A DNA stretch of 64,000 nucleotides from an uncultured Fretibacterium sp. (GCA_946186205.1 CAMHMH010000001.1:310001-374000); one strand, 5' to 3'. Shown: positions 1-8,888, numbered from the stretch's first letter. Notes: generated by a model not told the origin, from the letters alone. A program made the numbers and translations.

Positions 1-226
1 GAACGCCCATTGTGATGAAGAACGGAACAGCCATCAAACTGAATGACCATATGCCTTTGATCATCTGCTGAGGAAATGTAACGAGAGCCTGCCCCTGTGA
101 AAGAAGGCAGAACACCGTAGAGAGTCCGACAGCATAAGCAATTGGGAAGCGCAGAAGAATCATAATCAAGAAACTTCCCAGAAGTATCAGCGTAGAAATA
201 TCTTCAGGGGTTAACGAGTATTCCAT
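1..226 (-). CDS. dctM: TRAP transporter large permease DctM, N-terminal part (cut by window edge)
   Basis: Reading leftwards from an ATG at 226, the frame stays open to the window edge and encodes about 75 residues with two hydrophobic segments, including a stretch reading LLRFPIAYAVGLS, typical of the N-terminus of the 12-helix DctM permease. DctM forms the translocation channel of a TRAP transporter together with DctQ. Its ATG directly abuts the dctQ stop codon and the ribosome binding site lies inside the end of dctQ, so the two are translationally coupled. The rest of the gene lies outside the window. Context (uronate genes upstream in the same operon) suggests a hexuronate transporter; that substrate is inferred. 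Confidence 0.85.
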   Translation of the reverse strand, partial: MEYSLTPEDISTLILLGSFLIMILLRFPIAYAVGLSTVFCLLSQGQALVTFPQQMIKGIWSFSLMAVPFFITMGV

Positions 227-724
227 TTAAGCGTCCTCCTTGTCGAAAAACAGTTCAAATATTTGTTCAAGCTCAAAGATTACCATTCCTGCGCCCGCAA
301 TCGGTATCGGCAAATACATCCATACGCGGCTTAACTGCGGAAGTGATTCATATCTTCCGAAACGCGCCAGCGGTGAATTGCATACTTTGATGCCGTAAAC
401 GAGCATAACGACTCCGAGTGCCAGCACTGCGACATCTGCGAGAACGTCAAGAAATTTCACGAGCTTCTTCGGCAGATATTTGTCAAACGATGTCATGCGG
501 ATATGAGCGCGTCTTCTTATTGCAAGAGTAGCCGACAGCATAGCCATGTAGCACATGAATGTGAGCACGATTTGTTCGCTCCAAGCCGGGTCCGGAATGA
601 ATGACACGTAACGCCCCGCAACCGCCATGCTTGTGATAGCGACATCGCCGATCAGCAGCAGCTTGCACAGGAACATCATAAAAGCGTCTGTCCAGTCAAA
701 TAACTTTCGCAAAATCTTAATCAC
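227..724 (-). CDS. dctQ: TRAP transporter small permease DctQ
   Basis: A 165-residue integral membrane protein with four hydrophobic segments, matching the usual size and topology of DctQ. It begins with GTG at 724, preceded by an AAAGGA-type ribosome binding site. It pairs with the DctM permease encoded immediately downstream (stop and start codons abut) and receives substrate from the periplasmic DctP protein encoded upstream. A strong hairpin separates it from dctP, probably letting the binding protein be made in excess. Substrate (galacturonate/tagaturonate-type hexuronate) is inferred from the operon, not from the sequence. Confidence 0.88.
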   Translation of the reverse strand: MIKILRKLFDWTDAFMMFLCKLLLIGDVAITSMAVAGRYVSFIPDPAWSEQIVLTFMCYMAMLSATLAIRRRAHIRMTSFDKYLPKKLVKFLDVLADVAVLALGVVMLVYGIKVCNSPLARFGRYESLPQLSRVWMYLPIPIAGAGMVIFELEQIFELFFDKEDA

Positions 725-751
725 GATTGCACGTTCCTTTCTTTAATAAAA

Positions 752-797
752 ATGGCACAGGGGAGTTTGCCGTATTCTGAAGTCTCCGATGTGCCAT
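752..797 (-). terminator. Intercistronic hairpin between dctP and dctQ
   Basis: An 8-bp perfect inverted repeat (ATGGCACA at 752-759 with TGTGCCAT at 790-797) plus an inner GGAG/CTCC pairing. On the minus strand it is followed by a short run of T. It looks like a partial terminator or mRNA-stabilising hairpin that keeps dctP mRNA more abundant than dctQM, a common arrangement in binding-protein transporters. Confidence 0.6.
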
Positions 798-827
798 TAT
801 CATTTTTGTAGTGAGAGCGTCTGCCTG

Positions 828-1811
828 TTACTGAAGGTCTACGATTTTCTTGTACAGGTCAGCCTGGCTTGATGTGTATGCTTTGATTGTCTCCTGGCAT
901 GCCTGAACCCATTCGGCTTTGTTAGGAACTTCAATAACGTGTGTCCCGCCTGCTTTCAGGTCATCAAGCACTTTTGCTTCTGCTGCCGCTGAGATTTTCG
1001 CGTTCTGTTCCTGTGTGTATTTGGCCGCTTCCATGACCCATGCTTTTTGCTGGTCATTAAGTTTGTTCCAGCCTGAGTCAGCTACGATGATCTGCACGGC
1101 ACCGAGCGTGTGTCCGTCGAGCAGCAAATACGGAGCTACTTCCTGGAAAGCGTTTGAGCGGTAATTCGCGATTGGCTGTTCGGCCGCGTCAGTTACGCCG
1201 GTCTGAAGCGCGCTGTAAAGTTCTGTGAAGTTTACGACTGTCGGGTTCGCGCCGAGATTCCTGACCATGCCGGTCATTACGGGGTCTTCTGACACACGGA
1301 TTTTTTTGCCCTTGAGGTCTTTCAGGCCTTCGACTTTGTCCTTGAAGAAGAAATGTCTGAAGCCTTCCTCACCGTAGCAAATTCCGCGCAAAGGGAGGCC
1401 GATGATCTGTGGTTCGTTGAGAAATTCAGCGGACAGTTCACTGTTTGCGAACTTCCAGAAATGTTCACGGCTCACGAATGTGTAAGGGATTGAGAGCAGC
1501 ATAGCTTTCTGGCAGCCGTAACTTGACAGGGCAAACGCGGAGATCCTCATGATGTCAACAGTGTCTCCGCCGCCGAGCATACCGTCAAGCAACTGTGCTT
1601 CTGTTCCGAGAACGCCTGATGCCTGAATGTCGATCTTCACATCACCGTTTGAAAGCTCTTCTACTTTCTGCTTGAAGGTTGTGGCGATCTGACCGACGAT
1701 TGTATCAAGGGGGTTGACTTCGGCATAGACCAGCGTTACAGGAGCAGCAAAAGCCTGAGCCGCGCAAAGAAGTGCGAGAACAACAATTGATAAAGCTGAA
1801 AATTTTTTCAT
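828..1811 (-). CDS. dctP: TRAP transporter substrate-binding protein DctP
   Basis: A 327-residue exported solute-binding protein. It starts MKKFSALSIVVLALLCAAQA, a typical signal peptide ending near AFA, followed by the DctP fold; the phrase GLKDLKGKKIRVSEDP and the conserved arginine-containing substrate region are characteristic. It captures substrate in the periplasm and hands it to DctQM, encoded next in the operon. Its ribosome binding site is AGGAGG-like, about 10 bases before the ATG. It lies 48 bases after uxaB in the same direction, so uptake and catabolism of uronate are probably co-transcribed. Substrate is inferred from context. Confidence 0.92.
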   Translation of the reverse strand: MKKFSALSIVVLALLCAAQAFAAPVTLVYAEVNPLDTIVGQIATTFKQKVEELSNGDVKIDIQASGVLGTEAQLLDGMLGGGDTVDIMRISAFALSSYGCQKAMLLSIPYTFVSREHFWKFANSELSAEFLNEPQIIGLPLRGICYGEEGFRHFFFKDKVEGLKDLKGKKIRVSEDPVMTGMVRNLGANPTVVNFTELYSALQTGVTDAAEQPIANYRSNAFQEVAPYLLLDGHTLGAVQIIVADSGWNKLNDQQKAWVMEAAKYTQEQNAKISAAAEAKVLDDLKAGGTHVIEVPNKAEWVQACQETIKAYTSSQADLYKKIVDLQ

Positions 1812-1859
1812 GGATACAGCCTCCTAAAATAAATTCAAAACTGGGATAACAGTATTTTA

Positions 1860-3359
1860 CTACAACAGGCTTGAAAACGCATTTTCCGCCCCGTCAGAAC
1901 GAATCTTCTTCACTCCGTCAATCACGAAACTTTCAAGTCCCGCAATCTGACTCAAATCCTGATCCCACATCTGCTTGTTTGTGAGTACAGCATGAACTAA
2001 TTTGTCGGGCGAATCATTACGGTGTTCATAAAAGAATTCGAGTGCCCATTTGTCATCGCTGATAACGTAAGTTTTTCCGTCCGGTCGTTTGCAGACGAGT
2101 CCTTTGTCTGAAAGCTCCTGAATGTCATTCGAGTAGAACGCTATGTATGCCGCCAGACTCATAGCAAGACACTTCGGAATCTTGCCGAACTTCTCATAGT
2201 AAGCTAGGAAGCTGGGCATGTTGCGCGCTTTCCATTTTGACGTTGAGTTGAGAGAAATGCTGATTAACTCGTGATTGATGAATGGATTATTGAATCTGTC
2301 CTGAACAGAGGCCGCGAAATCGTCCAAGTCTTTCCTGTCGAGAGGCAGCGTCGGGATAATCTCATCGTTGAGCATCTTGTTCATGAAGCCGCGTATATTG
2401 TCGTTGTGCATACAGTCGCGGACAATGTCAAAGCCAGCGAGATACGCTCCCAGCACAAAGCCCGTGTGCGCTCCGTTGAGTATGCGTACTTTGCGTTTCT
2501 TGTAGGGCGTTACGTCAGCGACAACATGAACAGGGACTCCGGCCTTCTTAAACGGCAGGCGTGACTCTAATTCCGCAGGGCCTTCGATGATCCACACTCC
2601 GAAAACTTCACCGACATCAATCAATGCGTCCTCATAACCGTTCGCGGCGTTGATTGCTTCGAGTTCTTTCGGATCTCTGATTCGTCCCGGCACAATCCTG
2701 TCAACAAGCGTGGAGCAGAAAATGTTGTCGTTATTGACCCATGCGCGGAAGGCTTCAGCGTCGCCGAGTTCGTTCTTCCAGTCGTCAATGTATTGATTCA
2801 CACAGCGCAATAACTCTTTGCCGTTGTTGTCGATAAGCTCGCAGCTGAGAATCACCAGACCTTTGCAGCCCGCCTTGAAACGCTCATAAAGGACTCGTGT
2901 TAGTTTTGCGGGGAAGCTGACGGGGGGAACCTGATCAAATTTGCTCTCTGTGTCGTGAACGATTCCGGCCTCTGTTGTGTTGCTGACGACGATCTCTAAA
3001 TCCTTGCTTCGTGCCAGCTCCAAAACTTTGTCCCATTCGCCGTATGGATTAAGCGCACGGCTGCATGCTGATATGACTCGTTTTTTGTCGACTTTCTGTC
3101 CGTTCTCAGTGCCTCGCAGATATAGTGTGTATAAACCTTCCTGCTTGTTAATGATTTCAGAGAGTCCCGCCGCGATTGGCTGAACTAATACGACCTTTGC
3201 GTTAAATCCTGCTTTCTCGTTGGCAATATCAACGAAGTAATCAACGAATGCGCGCAGAAAATTTCCCTCGCCGAACTGCATAATCTTTTCGGGAGCGTCC
3301 CTAAGTATATAGCCGTCATAACCAGATTTCTCAAGAACGCTGTAACTTAACTGACTCAT
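1860..3359 (-). CDS. uxaB: Tagaturonate reductase (altronate oxidoreductase)
   Basis: A 499-residue member of the polyol-specific long-chain mannitol dehydrogenase family. The N-terminus contains the QFGEGNFLRAFVDYF block, typical of UxaB, followed by a nucleotide-binding region and a C-terminal helical domain. It reduces D-tagaturonate to D-altronate with NADH in the galacturonate branch. The product is the substrate of UxaA, encoded at 5897. It sits in the leftward operon between the HEPN-like gene (6 bases upstream) and dctP. Fructuronate reductase UxuB is a close relative, but the presence of uxaA and the GH28 enzyme favours UxaB. Confidence 0.9.
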   Translation of the reverse strand: MSQLSYSVLEKSGYDGYILRDAPEKIMQFGEGNFLRAFVDYFVDIANEKAGFNAKVVLVQPIAAGLSEIINKQEGLYTLYLRGTENGQKVDKKRVISACSRALNPYGEWDKVLELARSKDLEIVVSNTTEAGIVHDTESKFDQVPPVSFPAKLTRVLYERFKAGCKGLVILSCELIDNNGKELLRCVNQYIDDWKNELGDAEAFRAWVNNDNIFCSTLVDRIVPGRIRDPKELEAINAANGYEDALIDVGEVFGVWIIEGPAELESRLPFKKAGVPVHVVADVTPYKKRKVRILNGAHTGFVLGAYLAGFDIVRDCMHNDNIRGFMNKMLNDEIIPTLPLDRKDLDDFAASVQDRFNNPFINHELISISLNSTSKWKARNMPSFLAYYEKFGKIPKCLAMSLAAYIAFYSNDIQELSDKGLVCKRPDGKTYVISDDKWALEFFYEHRNDSPDKLVHAVLTNKQMWDQDLSQIAGLESFVIDGVKKIRSDGAENAFSSLL

Positions 3360-3365
3360 AACATA

Positions 3366-3770
3366 TCACCCCTCTTGTATTTCGTTAAATTTCTCACGCA
3401 GCTTTTTTTCAAGTGCCGTGAACGCATTGATAAAGCTGTCACGTATCAGTATTAATAACTTGTCTGCTTCCGCCTCATTGTAGATATGAATTGCCATGTT
3501 ACGAGACTCAAGCATAAGCAGCCACACCGCAATATCGTCAATCAAACCAAATCGGTAGCCCAGCTTCAAAATATCGCGCGGCACACCCGTAACAGCCTGC
3601 TCGACTCCTTCAAGCCTCAATACTTCCTGTAGTGCTTTCCATGCAAGCTCAAACGTTATGTTAAAGTTCGCAATCACACCTGCCCTGTAAAATTCATTCT
3701 CATATGCTGCTGTAAAATCAGCGCGTTTCAACACTGCAAGTCCGGATGAAAAATTCTCAGCTTTTCTCAT
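3366..3770 (-). CDS. HEPN-like nucleotidyltransferase substrate-binding protein (HI0074 type)
   Basis: A 134-residue all-alpha protein. It has features of the HI0074/HEPN family: a helix containing NITFELAWKALQ and a stretch SRNMAIHIYN that holds an R-x4-H motif, the catalytic motif of HEPN RNases. Its gene overlaps the preceding MNT nucleotidyltransferase gene by 14 bases, the standard arrangement of MNT/HEPN toxin-antitoxin pairs, in which the nucleotidyltransferase neutralises the HEPN partner by AMPylation. Whether this pair is an active toxin-antitoxin system or a domesticated accessory is not visible. Its location inside a uronate operon is unusual. Confidence 0.82.
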   Translation of the reverse strand: MRKAENFSSGLAVLKRADFTAAYENEFYRAGVIANFNITFELAWKALQEVLRLEGVEQAVTGVPRDILKLGYRFGLIDDIAVWLLMLESRNMAIHIYNEAEADKLLILIRDSFINAFTALEKKLREKFNEIQEG

Positions 3771-4038
3771 ATATGACTACCCCATTACGAACTTCATCAC
3801 GCAATGTTTCAGAGATTCCGCCGTCGATATTTATCACGTCAAACATTAACAGAGAGTGAATTTTTTCTTGTATGTCGCAGTAAAATTCGCTGAAATTACC
3901 GCCTGTTACAGCAATATCAATATCGCTTCGTTCTGTGTTTGTTTCAGAAGCGCGGGAGCCGAATAATACAACTTTCAGAATATCGTGTTTTGCCGCAAAC
4001 ATTCGGATTTCATTCAGGACTCTATCAGGCAGATTCAC
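3757..4038 (-). CDS. MNT-type minimal nucleotidyltransferase
   Basis: A 93-residue protein carrying the nucleotidyltransferase signature GSRASETNTERSDIDIAV: the GS motif and the paired aspartates of the DNA polymerase beta superfamily active site. These minimal nucleotidyltransferases act with HEPN-type partners, often transferring AMP to a tyrosine of the partner. The start is GTG at 4038, seven bases after the kdgK stop codon and without a clear ribosome binding site, suggesting translation by coupling to kdgK. It overlaps the HEPN-like gene by 14 bases. Confidence 0.84.
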   Translation of the reverse strand: MNLPDRVLNEIRMFAAKHDILKVVLFGSRASETNTERSDIDIAVTGGNFSEFYCDIQEKIHSLLMFDVINIDGGISETLRDEVRNGVVIYEKS

Positions 4039-4044
4039 AGCGGA

Positions 4045-5142
4045 TTAACGTTTTACTCTCGCTCCTGCTCCGCCCATGATGGCTTCGACTTCCTTAACGT
4101 TTGCCATTGACGTATCACCCGGAGTCGTCATCGCTAATGCCCCGTGAGCCGCTCCGTAATTCACAGCCTTTTCGGGATCGCCTGTTGTCATTAAGCCGTA
4201 AATCAAGCCTGAAGCAAACGAGTCTCCGCCGCCGACTCTGTCCATAATCTCGAGGCCATCATAAGCCCGGGACATATAGATTTCACCGCCGGCCCAGCAC
4301 AAAGCCTTCCAGTCATTTACCGTTGCTGTCCGTACTGTGCGCAATGTCGTAGCTACTGCCTTGAAATTCGGATATGCTTTCGCCGCCTCACCGATCATTT
4401 TCTTGTAGCCGTCTATGTTCAGCTCCTTCAAGTTAGCATCGTTCCCCTCAATCTGGAAGCCTAAGCACGCTGTGAAATCTTCCTCATTTCCTATCATCAC
4501 ATCAACATATTTCGCTACTTCCTTGTTGACTTCCTGAGCTTTTGCCTGACCTCCGATTGCACTCCACATTGACGGGCGGTAATTCAGATCGTAGGAGATA
4601 AGAGTCCCATACTTTTTGGCGGTCTTGCATGCTTCGATTACGGTATCACATGCCTGTTCGGACAATGCCGCGTAAATTCCGCCGGTGTGAAGCCATCTGA
4701 CTCCGAGTTTGCCGAAAATATAATCAAAGTCGAAATCTTTCGGGGTCGCCTGAGATATAGCCGTGTTCGCCCGGTCTGAACAGCCAACAGCACCGCGAAT
4801 CCCGTATCCCCTCTCGGTGAAGTTGAGACCGTTGCGGCAAATGCGCCCGATCCCGTCTGTCTTCTTCCAGTGAATGAGACTCGTATCGACTCCGCCCTGC
4901 TCGATAAGGTCAAGCATGAGCCTTCCGATTTCGTTATCCGCAAAAGCTGTGATTACCGCCGTGTGCATTCCGAAGCACTTGTGAAGGCCGCGTATTACGT
5001 TGTATTCTCCGCCGCCCTCCCACGCTCTGAACGAACGCGCAGTACGTATTCTCCCCTCGCCGGGGTCAAGCCTCAGCATTACTTCTCCGAGACTCACAGC
5101 GTCAAAAGTATACTGATCCCTAAGGTTAAGACTTAATTCCAT
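4045..5142 (-). CDS. kdgK: 2-keto-3-deoxygluconate kinase (PfkB family)
   Basis: A PfkB-family sugar kinase of about 365 residues that phosphorylates 2-keto-3-deoxygluconate to KDPG with ATP. Visible family features are the N-terminal SLGEVMLRLDPGEG, a glycine-rich EGGGEYNV segment and the C-terminal GGGDSFASG motif with the catalytic aspartate. I place the start at the ATG at 5142, eight bases after AAGAGG and one base after the eda stop; an in-frame GTG at 5151 would overlap eda by 8 bases. It acts just before the aldolase encoded by eda. The protein is somewhat longer than typical KdgK (about 310-340 residues), as in several anaerobe variants. Confidence 0.9.
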   Translation of the reverse strand: MELSLNLRDQYTFDAVSLGEVMLRLDPGEGRIRTARSFRAWEGGGEYNVIRGLHKCFGMHTAVITAFADNEIGRLMLDLIEQGGVDTSLIHWKKTDGIGRICRNGLNFTERGYGIRGAVGCSDRANTAISQATPKDFDFDYIFGKLGVRWLHTGGIYAALSEQACDTVIEACKTAKKYGTLISYDLNYRPSMWSAIGGQAKAQEVNKEVAKYVDVMIGNEEDFTACLGFQIEGNDANLKELNIDGYKKMIGEAAKAYPNFKAVATTLRTVRTATVNDWKALCWAGGEIYMSRAYDGLEIMDRVGGGDSFASGLIYGLMTTGDPEKAVNYGAAHGALAMTTPGDTSMANVKEVEAIMGGAGARVKR

Positions 5143-5143
5143 G

Positions 5144-5785
5144 TTATGCACCTCTTACTTCTTTCACGATATTTGCTGCTTCTTTGACTAAGGCTTTCAG
5201 CTCATCCCATTTGCCGGCCTTTACTAAGTCTTTCTTGACCATCCAGCTTCCTCCGCAGGCTAGTATCTTGTCATACGCAAGATAATCCCTCACGTTTTTA
5301 GCGTTGATTCCTCCCGTCGGCATAAAGCGCAAATCAGTCAGTGCTGCCGCTACGGCTTTGATACTTGCGAGGCCGCCGGAGTTTTCAGCAGGGAAGAACT
5401 TCACGACCTTAAGTCCGAGATTCATTGCGCCTAACATTTCGCTTGCTGTTTGAGTGCCGGGTGTAACGGGAATATTTTTCTCAATGCAATACTTCACGAC
5501 AACGGGATCAAATCCGGGACTGACGATAAACTTTGCTCCGGCATTCATGGCCCGGTCAACCTGTTCTGTCGTTAAGACTGTGCCTGCTCCGACCAACATA
5601 TCGGGAAATTCTTTCGACATGGCCGCGATTGACTCAGCAGCCGCTGACGTTCTGAACGTAACTTCAGCGCACGGCAGCCCGCCTTCACAAAGCACTCGCC
5701 CCAACGGCAGCGCGTCCTTTGCATCGTCAAGAACAACAACGGGAATGATTCCGATCTCATGGAAACGCTCAAATACTTTTTCCAT
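5144..5785 (-). CDS. eda: 2-keto-3-deoxy-6-phosphogluconate aldolase
   Basis: A 213-residue class I aldolase that splits KDPG into pyruvate and glyceraldehyde-3-phosphate, the last step of the uronate pathway. Visible motifs include the catalytic glutamate in AEVTFRT, LVGAGTVLT, the Schiff-base lysine region LKVVKFFPAE and the phosphate loop FMPTGGI. It is the first gene of the leftward operon; a GGGGGAG ribosome binding site precedes the ATG. It is divergent from uxaA across an intergenic region of about 110 bases, so both probably answer to the same uronate-responsive regulator. Confidence 0.94.
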   Translation of the reverse strand: MEKVFERFHEIGIIPVVVLDDAKDALPLGRVLCEGGLPCAEVTFRTSAAAESIAAMSKEFPDMLVGAGTVLTTEQVDRAMNAGAKFIVSPGFDPVVVKYCIEKNIPVTPGTQTASEMLGAMNLGLKVVKFFPAENSGGLASIKAVAAALTDLRFMPTGGINAKNVRDYLAYDKILACGGSWMVKKDLVKAGKWDELKALVKEAANIVKEVRGA

Positions 5786-5896
5786 AATACTCCCCCTGAT
5801 TTATTATTTTGTGGATTTAGGTATGATAACATTACACATCAAATTATCGTAACTGTAATATATACATATTTTCAGAATTTGAGGAGGGAAAATTTA
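5786..5896. promoter_or_regulatory. Divergent promoter region between eda and uxaA
   Basis: This 111-base AT-rich spacer must hold the promoters of both the eda operon and uxaA. It contains an imperfect inverted repeat (TATGATAAC near 5822 and ATTATCGTA near 5844) that could be an operator for a GntR- or LacI-type uronate regulator, and a TAATATAT stretch near 5857 that could serve as a -10 element for uxaA. No regulator gene for this pathway is in the window. The specific sites are weak guesses. Confidence 0.4.
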
Positions 5897-7384
5897 ATGA
5901 ATGAACTGATACGGATAAACAGCAATGACATGGTTGCAGTCGCTTTGACTCCTCTGAAGGCCGGAAGTGTTGTGCATGTCGCAGGAACAGACAGCTCCGT
6001 GACTCTCACTGAAGATATCAGCATGGGGCATAAAGTTGCGCTCCGTAACATCAGCGGGGGTGAGAGCGTCATTAAATACGGCTTCCCGATCGGCCAAGCT
6101 ACAGCAGACATCAAAGCAGGAAGCCATGTTCACACGCATAACTTACGAACGTTACTGAGCAGCGGTTTAACGTACACTTACAATCCGACAAAGCCCGCGT
6201 TACAAGCTCAAGAACATACATACTTCAAAGGCTATGCTCGTGAAGACGGGCGCGCAGGGGTTCGCAATGAACTCTGGATAATTCCGACAGTCGGATGTGT
6301 GAATGACATTGCGGAGACTCTTGCGAGGAAGGCACAATCATTACTCGGCGGAGGAGTCGAAAATGTGCGGGCTTTCACTCACCCTTACGGATGCTCACAG
6401 CTGGGAGATGATCAAGAACACACACGCACAATACTTGCGAATTTCGCGACCCATCCGAATGCCGGCGGGGTATTAGTGCTTGGTCTTGGGTGTGAGAACA
6501 GCGGGGTCAGTGAGATTCAAAAACGAATGGGCAGCTTTGACGCGAGACGGACTCGTTTTCTGATAGCTCAGGACGTTGAAGACGAACTTGAGACAGGCTT
6601 CCACTTGCTTGAAGAATTAGCCGGGGTTATGCGTAATGACGTAAGAGTCTCATGCGACTCGTCAAAGTTAGTTGTCGGACTCAAATGCGGAGGCAGTGAC
6701 GGCTTGTCGGGAATAACTGCTAACCCTACTATAGGCGGCTTCTCTGACCTGTTAATCTCGCGAGGAGGAACTACAATTTTGACGGAAGTGCCTGAAATGT
6801 TCGGGGCAGAAACGATCTTGATGAACCGCTGCAAAGACAAGGCAACCTTTGAGAAAACCGTCAGGCTCATCAACGACTTCAAGCATTACTTTGAAGCAAG
6901 CGGACAGCCCGTATACGAGAATCCTTCACCCGGCAACAAAGCAGGAGGCATTACGACTCTTGAGGACAAAGCATTAGGCTGTACCCAGAAAAGCGGAAGC
7001 GCAACAGTTGTTGACGTTCTGAATTACGCGGACAAAGTTACGGTTAAGGGACTCAATCTCTTATCGGCGCCGGGTAATGATTTAGTAGCGTCTACTGCAC
7101 TTGCGGCGGCAGGAGCGCAGATAGTATTATTCTCGACAGGACGCGGGACTCCTTTCGGCTGTCCTGTACCAACTGTGAAGATTTCAAGCAACTCGGCACT
7201 TGCGCAGCACAAAGCGAAATGGATTGACTTCAACGCAGGGACGCTTGTTGAGGGCGGAACATTGCAGGAAAAATCAAACGAGCTGTATAAATTCGTCATG
7301 GAAATTGCTGAAGGACGAAAGACCCGAAACGAGATCAACGGCTTTCAGGGAATGGCAATCTTCAAGACTGGCACGACACTGTAA
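5897..7384 (+). CDS. uxaA: Altronate dehydratase
   Basis: A 495-residue altronate dehydratase combining the N-terminal SAF domain and the C-terminal dehydratase domain in one chain. It removes water from D-altronate to give 2-keto-3-deoxygluconate, using an Fe-type cofactor. Characteristic segments are GYAREDGRAGVRNELWIIPTVGCVN (split here as GYAREDGRAGVRNE and IIPTVGCVN), HPYGCSQLGDD, GLKCGGSDGLSG and GRGTPFGCPVPT. I chose the ATG at 5897 because GAGGAGGG lies 9 bases upstream; the same frame is open further left to 5759, but that would run into eda. Length matches the family. Confidence 0.95.
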   Translation: MNELIRINSNDMVAVALTPLKAGSVVHVAGTDSSVTLTEDISMGHKVALRNISGGESVIKYGFPIGQATADIKAGSHVHTHNLRTLLSSGLTYTYNPTKPALQAQEHTYFKGYAREDGRAGVRNELWIIPTVGCVNDIAETLARKAQSLLGGGVENVRAFTHPYGCSQLGDDQEHTRTILANFATHPNAGGVLVLGLGCENSGVSEIQKRMGSFDARRTRFLIAQDVEDELETGFHLLEELAGVMRNDVRVSCDSSKLVVGLKCGGSDGLSGITANPTIGGFSDLLISRGGTTILTEVPEMFGAETILMNRCKDKATFEKTVRLINDFKHYFEASGQPVYENPSPGNKAGGITTLEDKALGCTQKSGSATVVDVLNYADKVTVKGLNLLSAPGNDLVASTALAAAGAQIVLFSTGRGTPFGCPVPTVKISSNSALAQHKAKWIDFNAGTLVEGGTLQEKSNELYKFVMEIAEGRKTRNEINGFQGMAIFKTGTTL

Positions 7385-7392
7385 AAACATAA

Positions 7393-7420
7393 CCCCCTCT
7401 TTGCCGGGAGGGGGCTTTTC
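7393..7420. terminator. Rho-independent terminator after uxaA
   Basis: A perfect 7-bp stem (CCCCCTC at 7393-7399 with GAGGGGG at 7408-7414) with an 8-base loop, followed by CTTTTCATTT. It lies between the convergent uxaA and uxaC genes and could serve both; A-rich sequence on the left gives the leftward transcript a T run too. Confidence 0.82.
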
Positions 7421-7426
7421 ATTTCG

Positions 7427-8836
7427 TTATTTGCTGGCAAAATTGAAATATTTTTTCGCGTTACCGTAGCTGATTCCTCTTACAATCTCCTTGAGCGTGT
7501 CAATGTCATCAGGATAGAAACCTTCCTCGACCCATTCACCGAAAATTCTGCAAAGGATTCTCCGGAAAAGTTCATGACGCGGATAACTTAAGAAGCTGCG
7601 GCTGTCTGTCAGCATTCCCACAAAACCGGCCAGGTAACCGAGGCTCGCTAATGTCTTCATCTGGGCGGTCATTCCGTCAAAGTGATCCTCAAACCACCAC
7701 GCTGAACCGTGCTGTACTTTGCACACTGCCTCATCGCTCTGGAAGCACCCGCATATAGTATCAATAGCCGCGTTATCATTTCCGTTGAGGCTGTACAAAA
7801 TCGTCTTGGGCAATTCCCCTGTGCGCTCAAGTTCTCCGAGAAACTGCGCTGTCTGTACTGAAGGCGCGCTGTTGTCAACACAATCATAACCCGTGTCAGG
7901 CCCTAAACGTTCAAACATTGGCTGGTTATTGTCGCGGTGGCAGCCATAATGAAGCTGCATAACCCAGTTACGCGCGTGATACTGTTTCGCAACAAAGAGC
8001 ATGAACGCCATCTTGAATTTCGCTTTCTGTTCGTCAGTCGGAATTGTCCCGGACATACGAGCCGCAAAAATTGACTCAATCTCATCATTAGACGCAGGAG
8101 CATACATCACGTAATCAAGCGCGTGATCGCTCAATGAACAGCCGTGAGACGCAAAGAAGTCCATACGCTTCACGAGTGCTTCTTTCATGTCAGCAAATGA
8201 TTTAATCGTTACGCCTGCTGCCTGTCCGAGTTTTTCAAGATATTCCGGCCATGTCGCTTTCTCAATGTTCATTGCCTTGTCGGGTCTCCATGCAGGAAGC
8301 ACTGTTGTTGTGAAAGTTTTATCGGCGTGAAGTTTCTCGTGCCATTCAAGCGAGTCAATCGGGTCATCGGTCGTGCAGATTAATTCAACGTTGCTGCGCT
8401 TGATTAAGTCCCGGACTCCGAAATCGGGACGGCGTAATTTCTCGTTGCAAAGCTCCCAGACTCTTTCGGCTGTTGACTCGTTCAATATTCCATCATAACC
8501 GAAGAAGCGTCGAAGCTCCAAGTGACTCCAGTGATACAGGGGATTGCCGATAGCTTTGCCCAAAACTTTAGCCCACGCCATGAATTTATCGTGATCGCTC
8601 GCGTCCCCTGTGATGAATTTTTCGGGAACTCCGGCGCAGCGCATTAAACGCCATTTGTAGTGATCTCCTCCGAGCCAGACCTGTGTGATGTTGTCGTAGT
8701 GAAGATCCTCCCAAATCTCTTTAGGGCTTATGTGGCAATGATAATCGATTATCGGGCAGCCTTCCGCAGCATCGTGAAAGAGGGTTTTAGCTGTGTCAGT
8801 TGAGAGCAGGAAATCTTTATCCATAAAAGCCTTCAT
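7427..8836 (-). CDS. uxaC: Uronate isomerase (glucuronate/galacturonate isomerase)
   Basis: A 469-residue amidohydrolase-superfamily enzyme that isomerises D-galacturonate to D-tagaturonate (or glucuronate to fructuronate), the first cytoplasmic step of the pathway. The metal-binding HxH appears in PIIDYHCHISPKEIWED (residues about 28-44), and the C-terminal segment reading GMLTDSRSFLSYPRHELFRR is diagnostic of UxaC. AAAGGAG lies 12 bases before the ATG; a second in-frame ATG four codons later is an alternative. It converges with uxaA and lies about 50 bases downstream of a HIT-family gene in the same direction. Confidence 0.95.
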   Translation of the reverse strand: MKAFMDKDFLLSTDTAKTLFHDAAEGCPIIDYHCHISPKEIWEDLHYDNITQVWLGGDHYKWRLMRCAGVPEKFITGDASDHDKFMAWAKVLGKAIGNPLYHWSHLELRRFFGYDGILNESTAERVWELCNEKLRRPDFGVRDLIKRSNVELICTTDDPIDSLEWHEKLHADKTFTTTVLPAWRPDKAMNIEKATWPEYLEKLGQAAGVTIKSFADMKEALVKRMDFFASHGCSLSDHALDYVMYAPASNDEIESIFAARMSGTIPTDEQKAKFKMAFMLFVAKQYHARNWVMQLHYGCHRDNNQPMFERLGPDTGYDCVDNSAPSVQTAQFLGELERTGELPKTILYSLNGNDNAAIDTICGCFQSDEAVCKVQHGSAWWFEDHFDGMTAQMKTLASLGYLAGFVGMLTDSRSFLSYPRHELFRRILCRIFGEWVEEGFYPDDIDTLKEIVRGISYGNAKKYFNFASK

Positions 8837-8888
8837 TACCTGTAATTACTCCTTTCGTGAATGTCTTTATCATTATCGCAAACAGAAA

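Noticed and set aside
5759-5896. N-terminal extension of uxaA to 5759
   Set aside because: It would overlap the divergent eda coding start and has no ribosome binding site. The GAGGAGGG before the ATG at 5897 explains the start.
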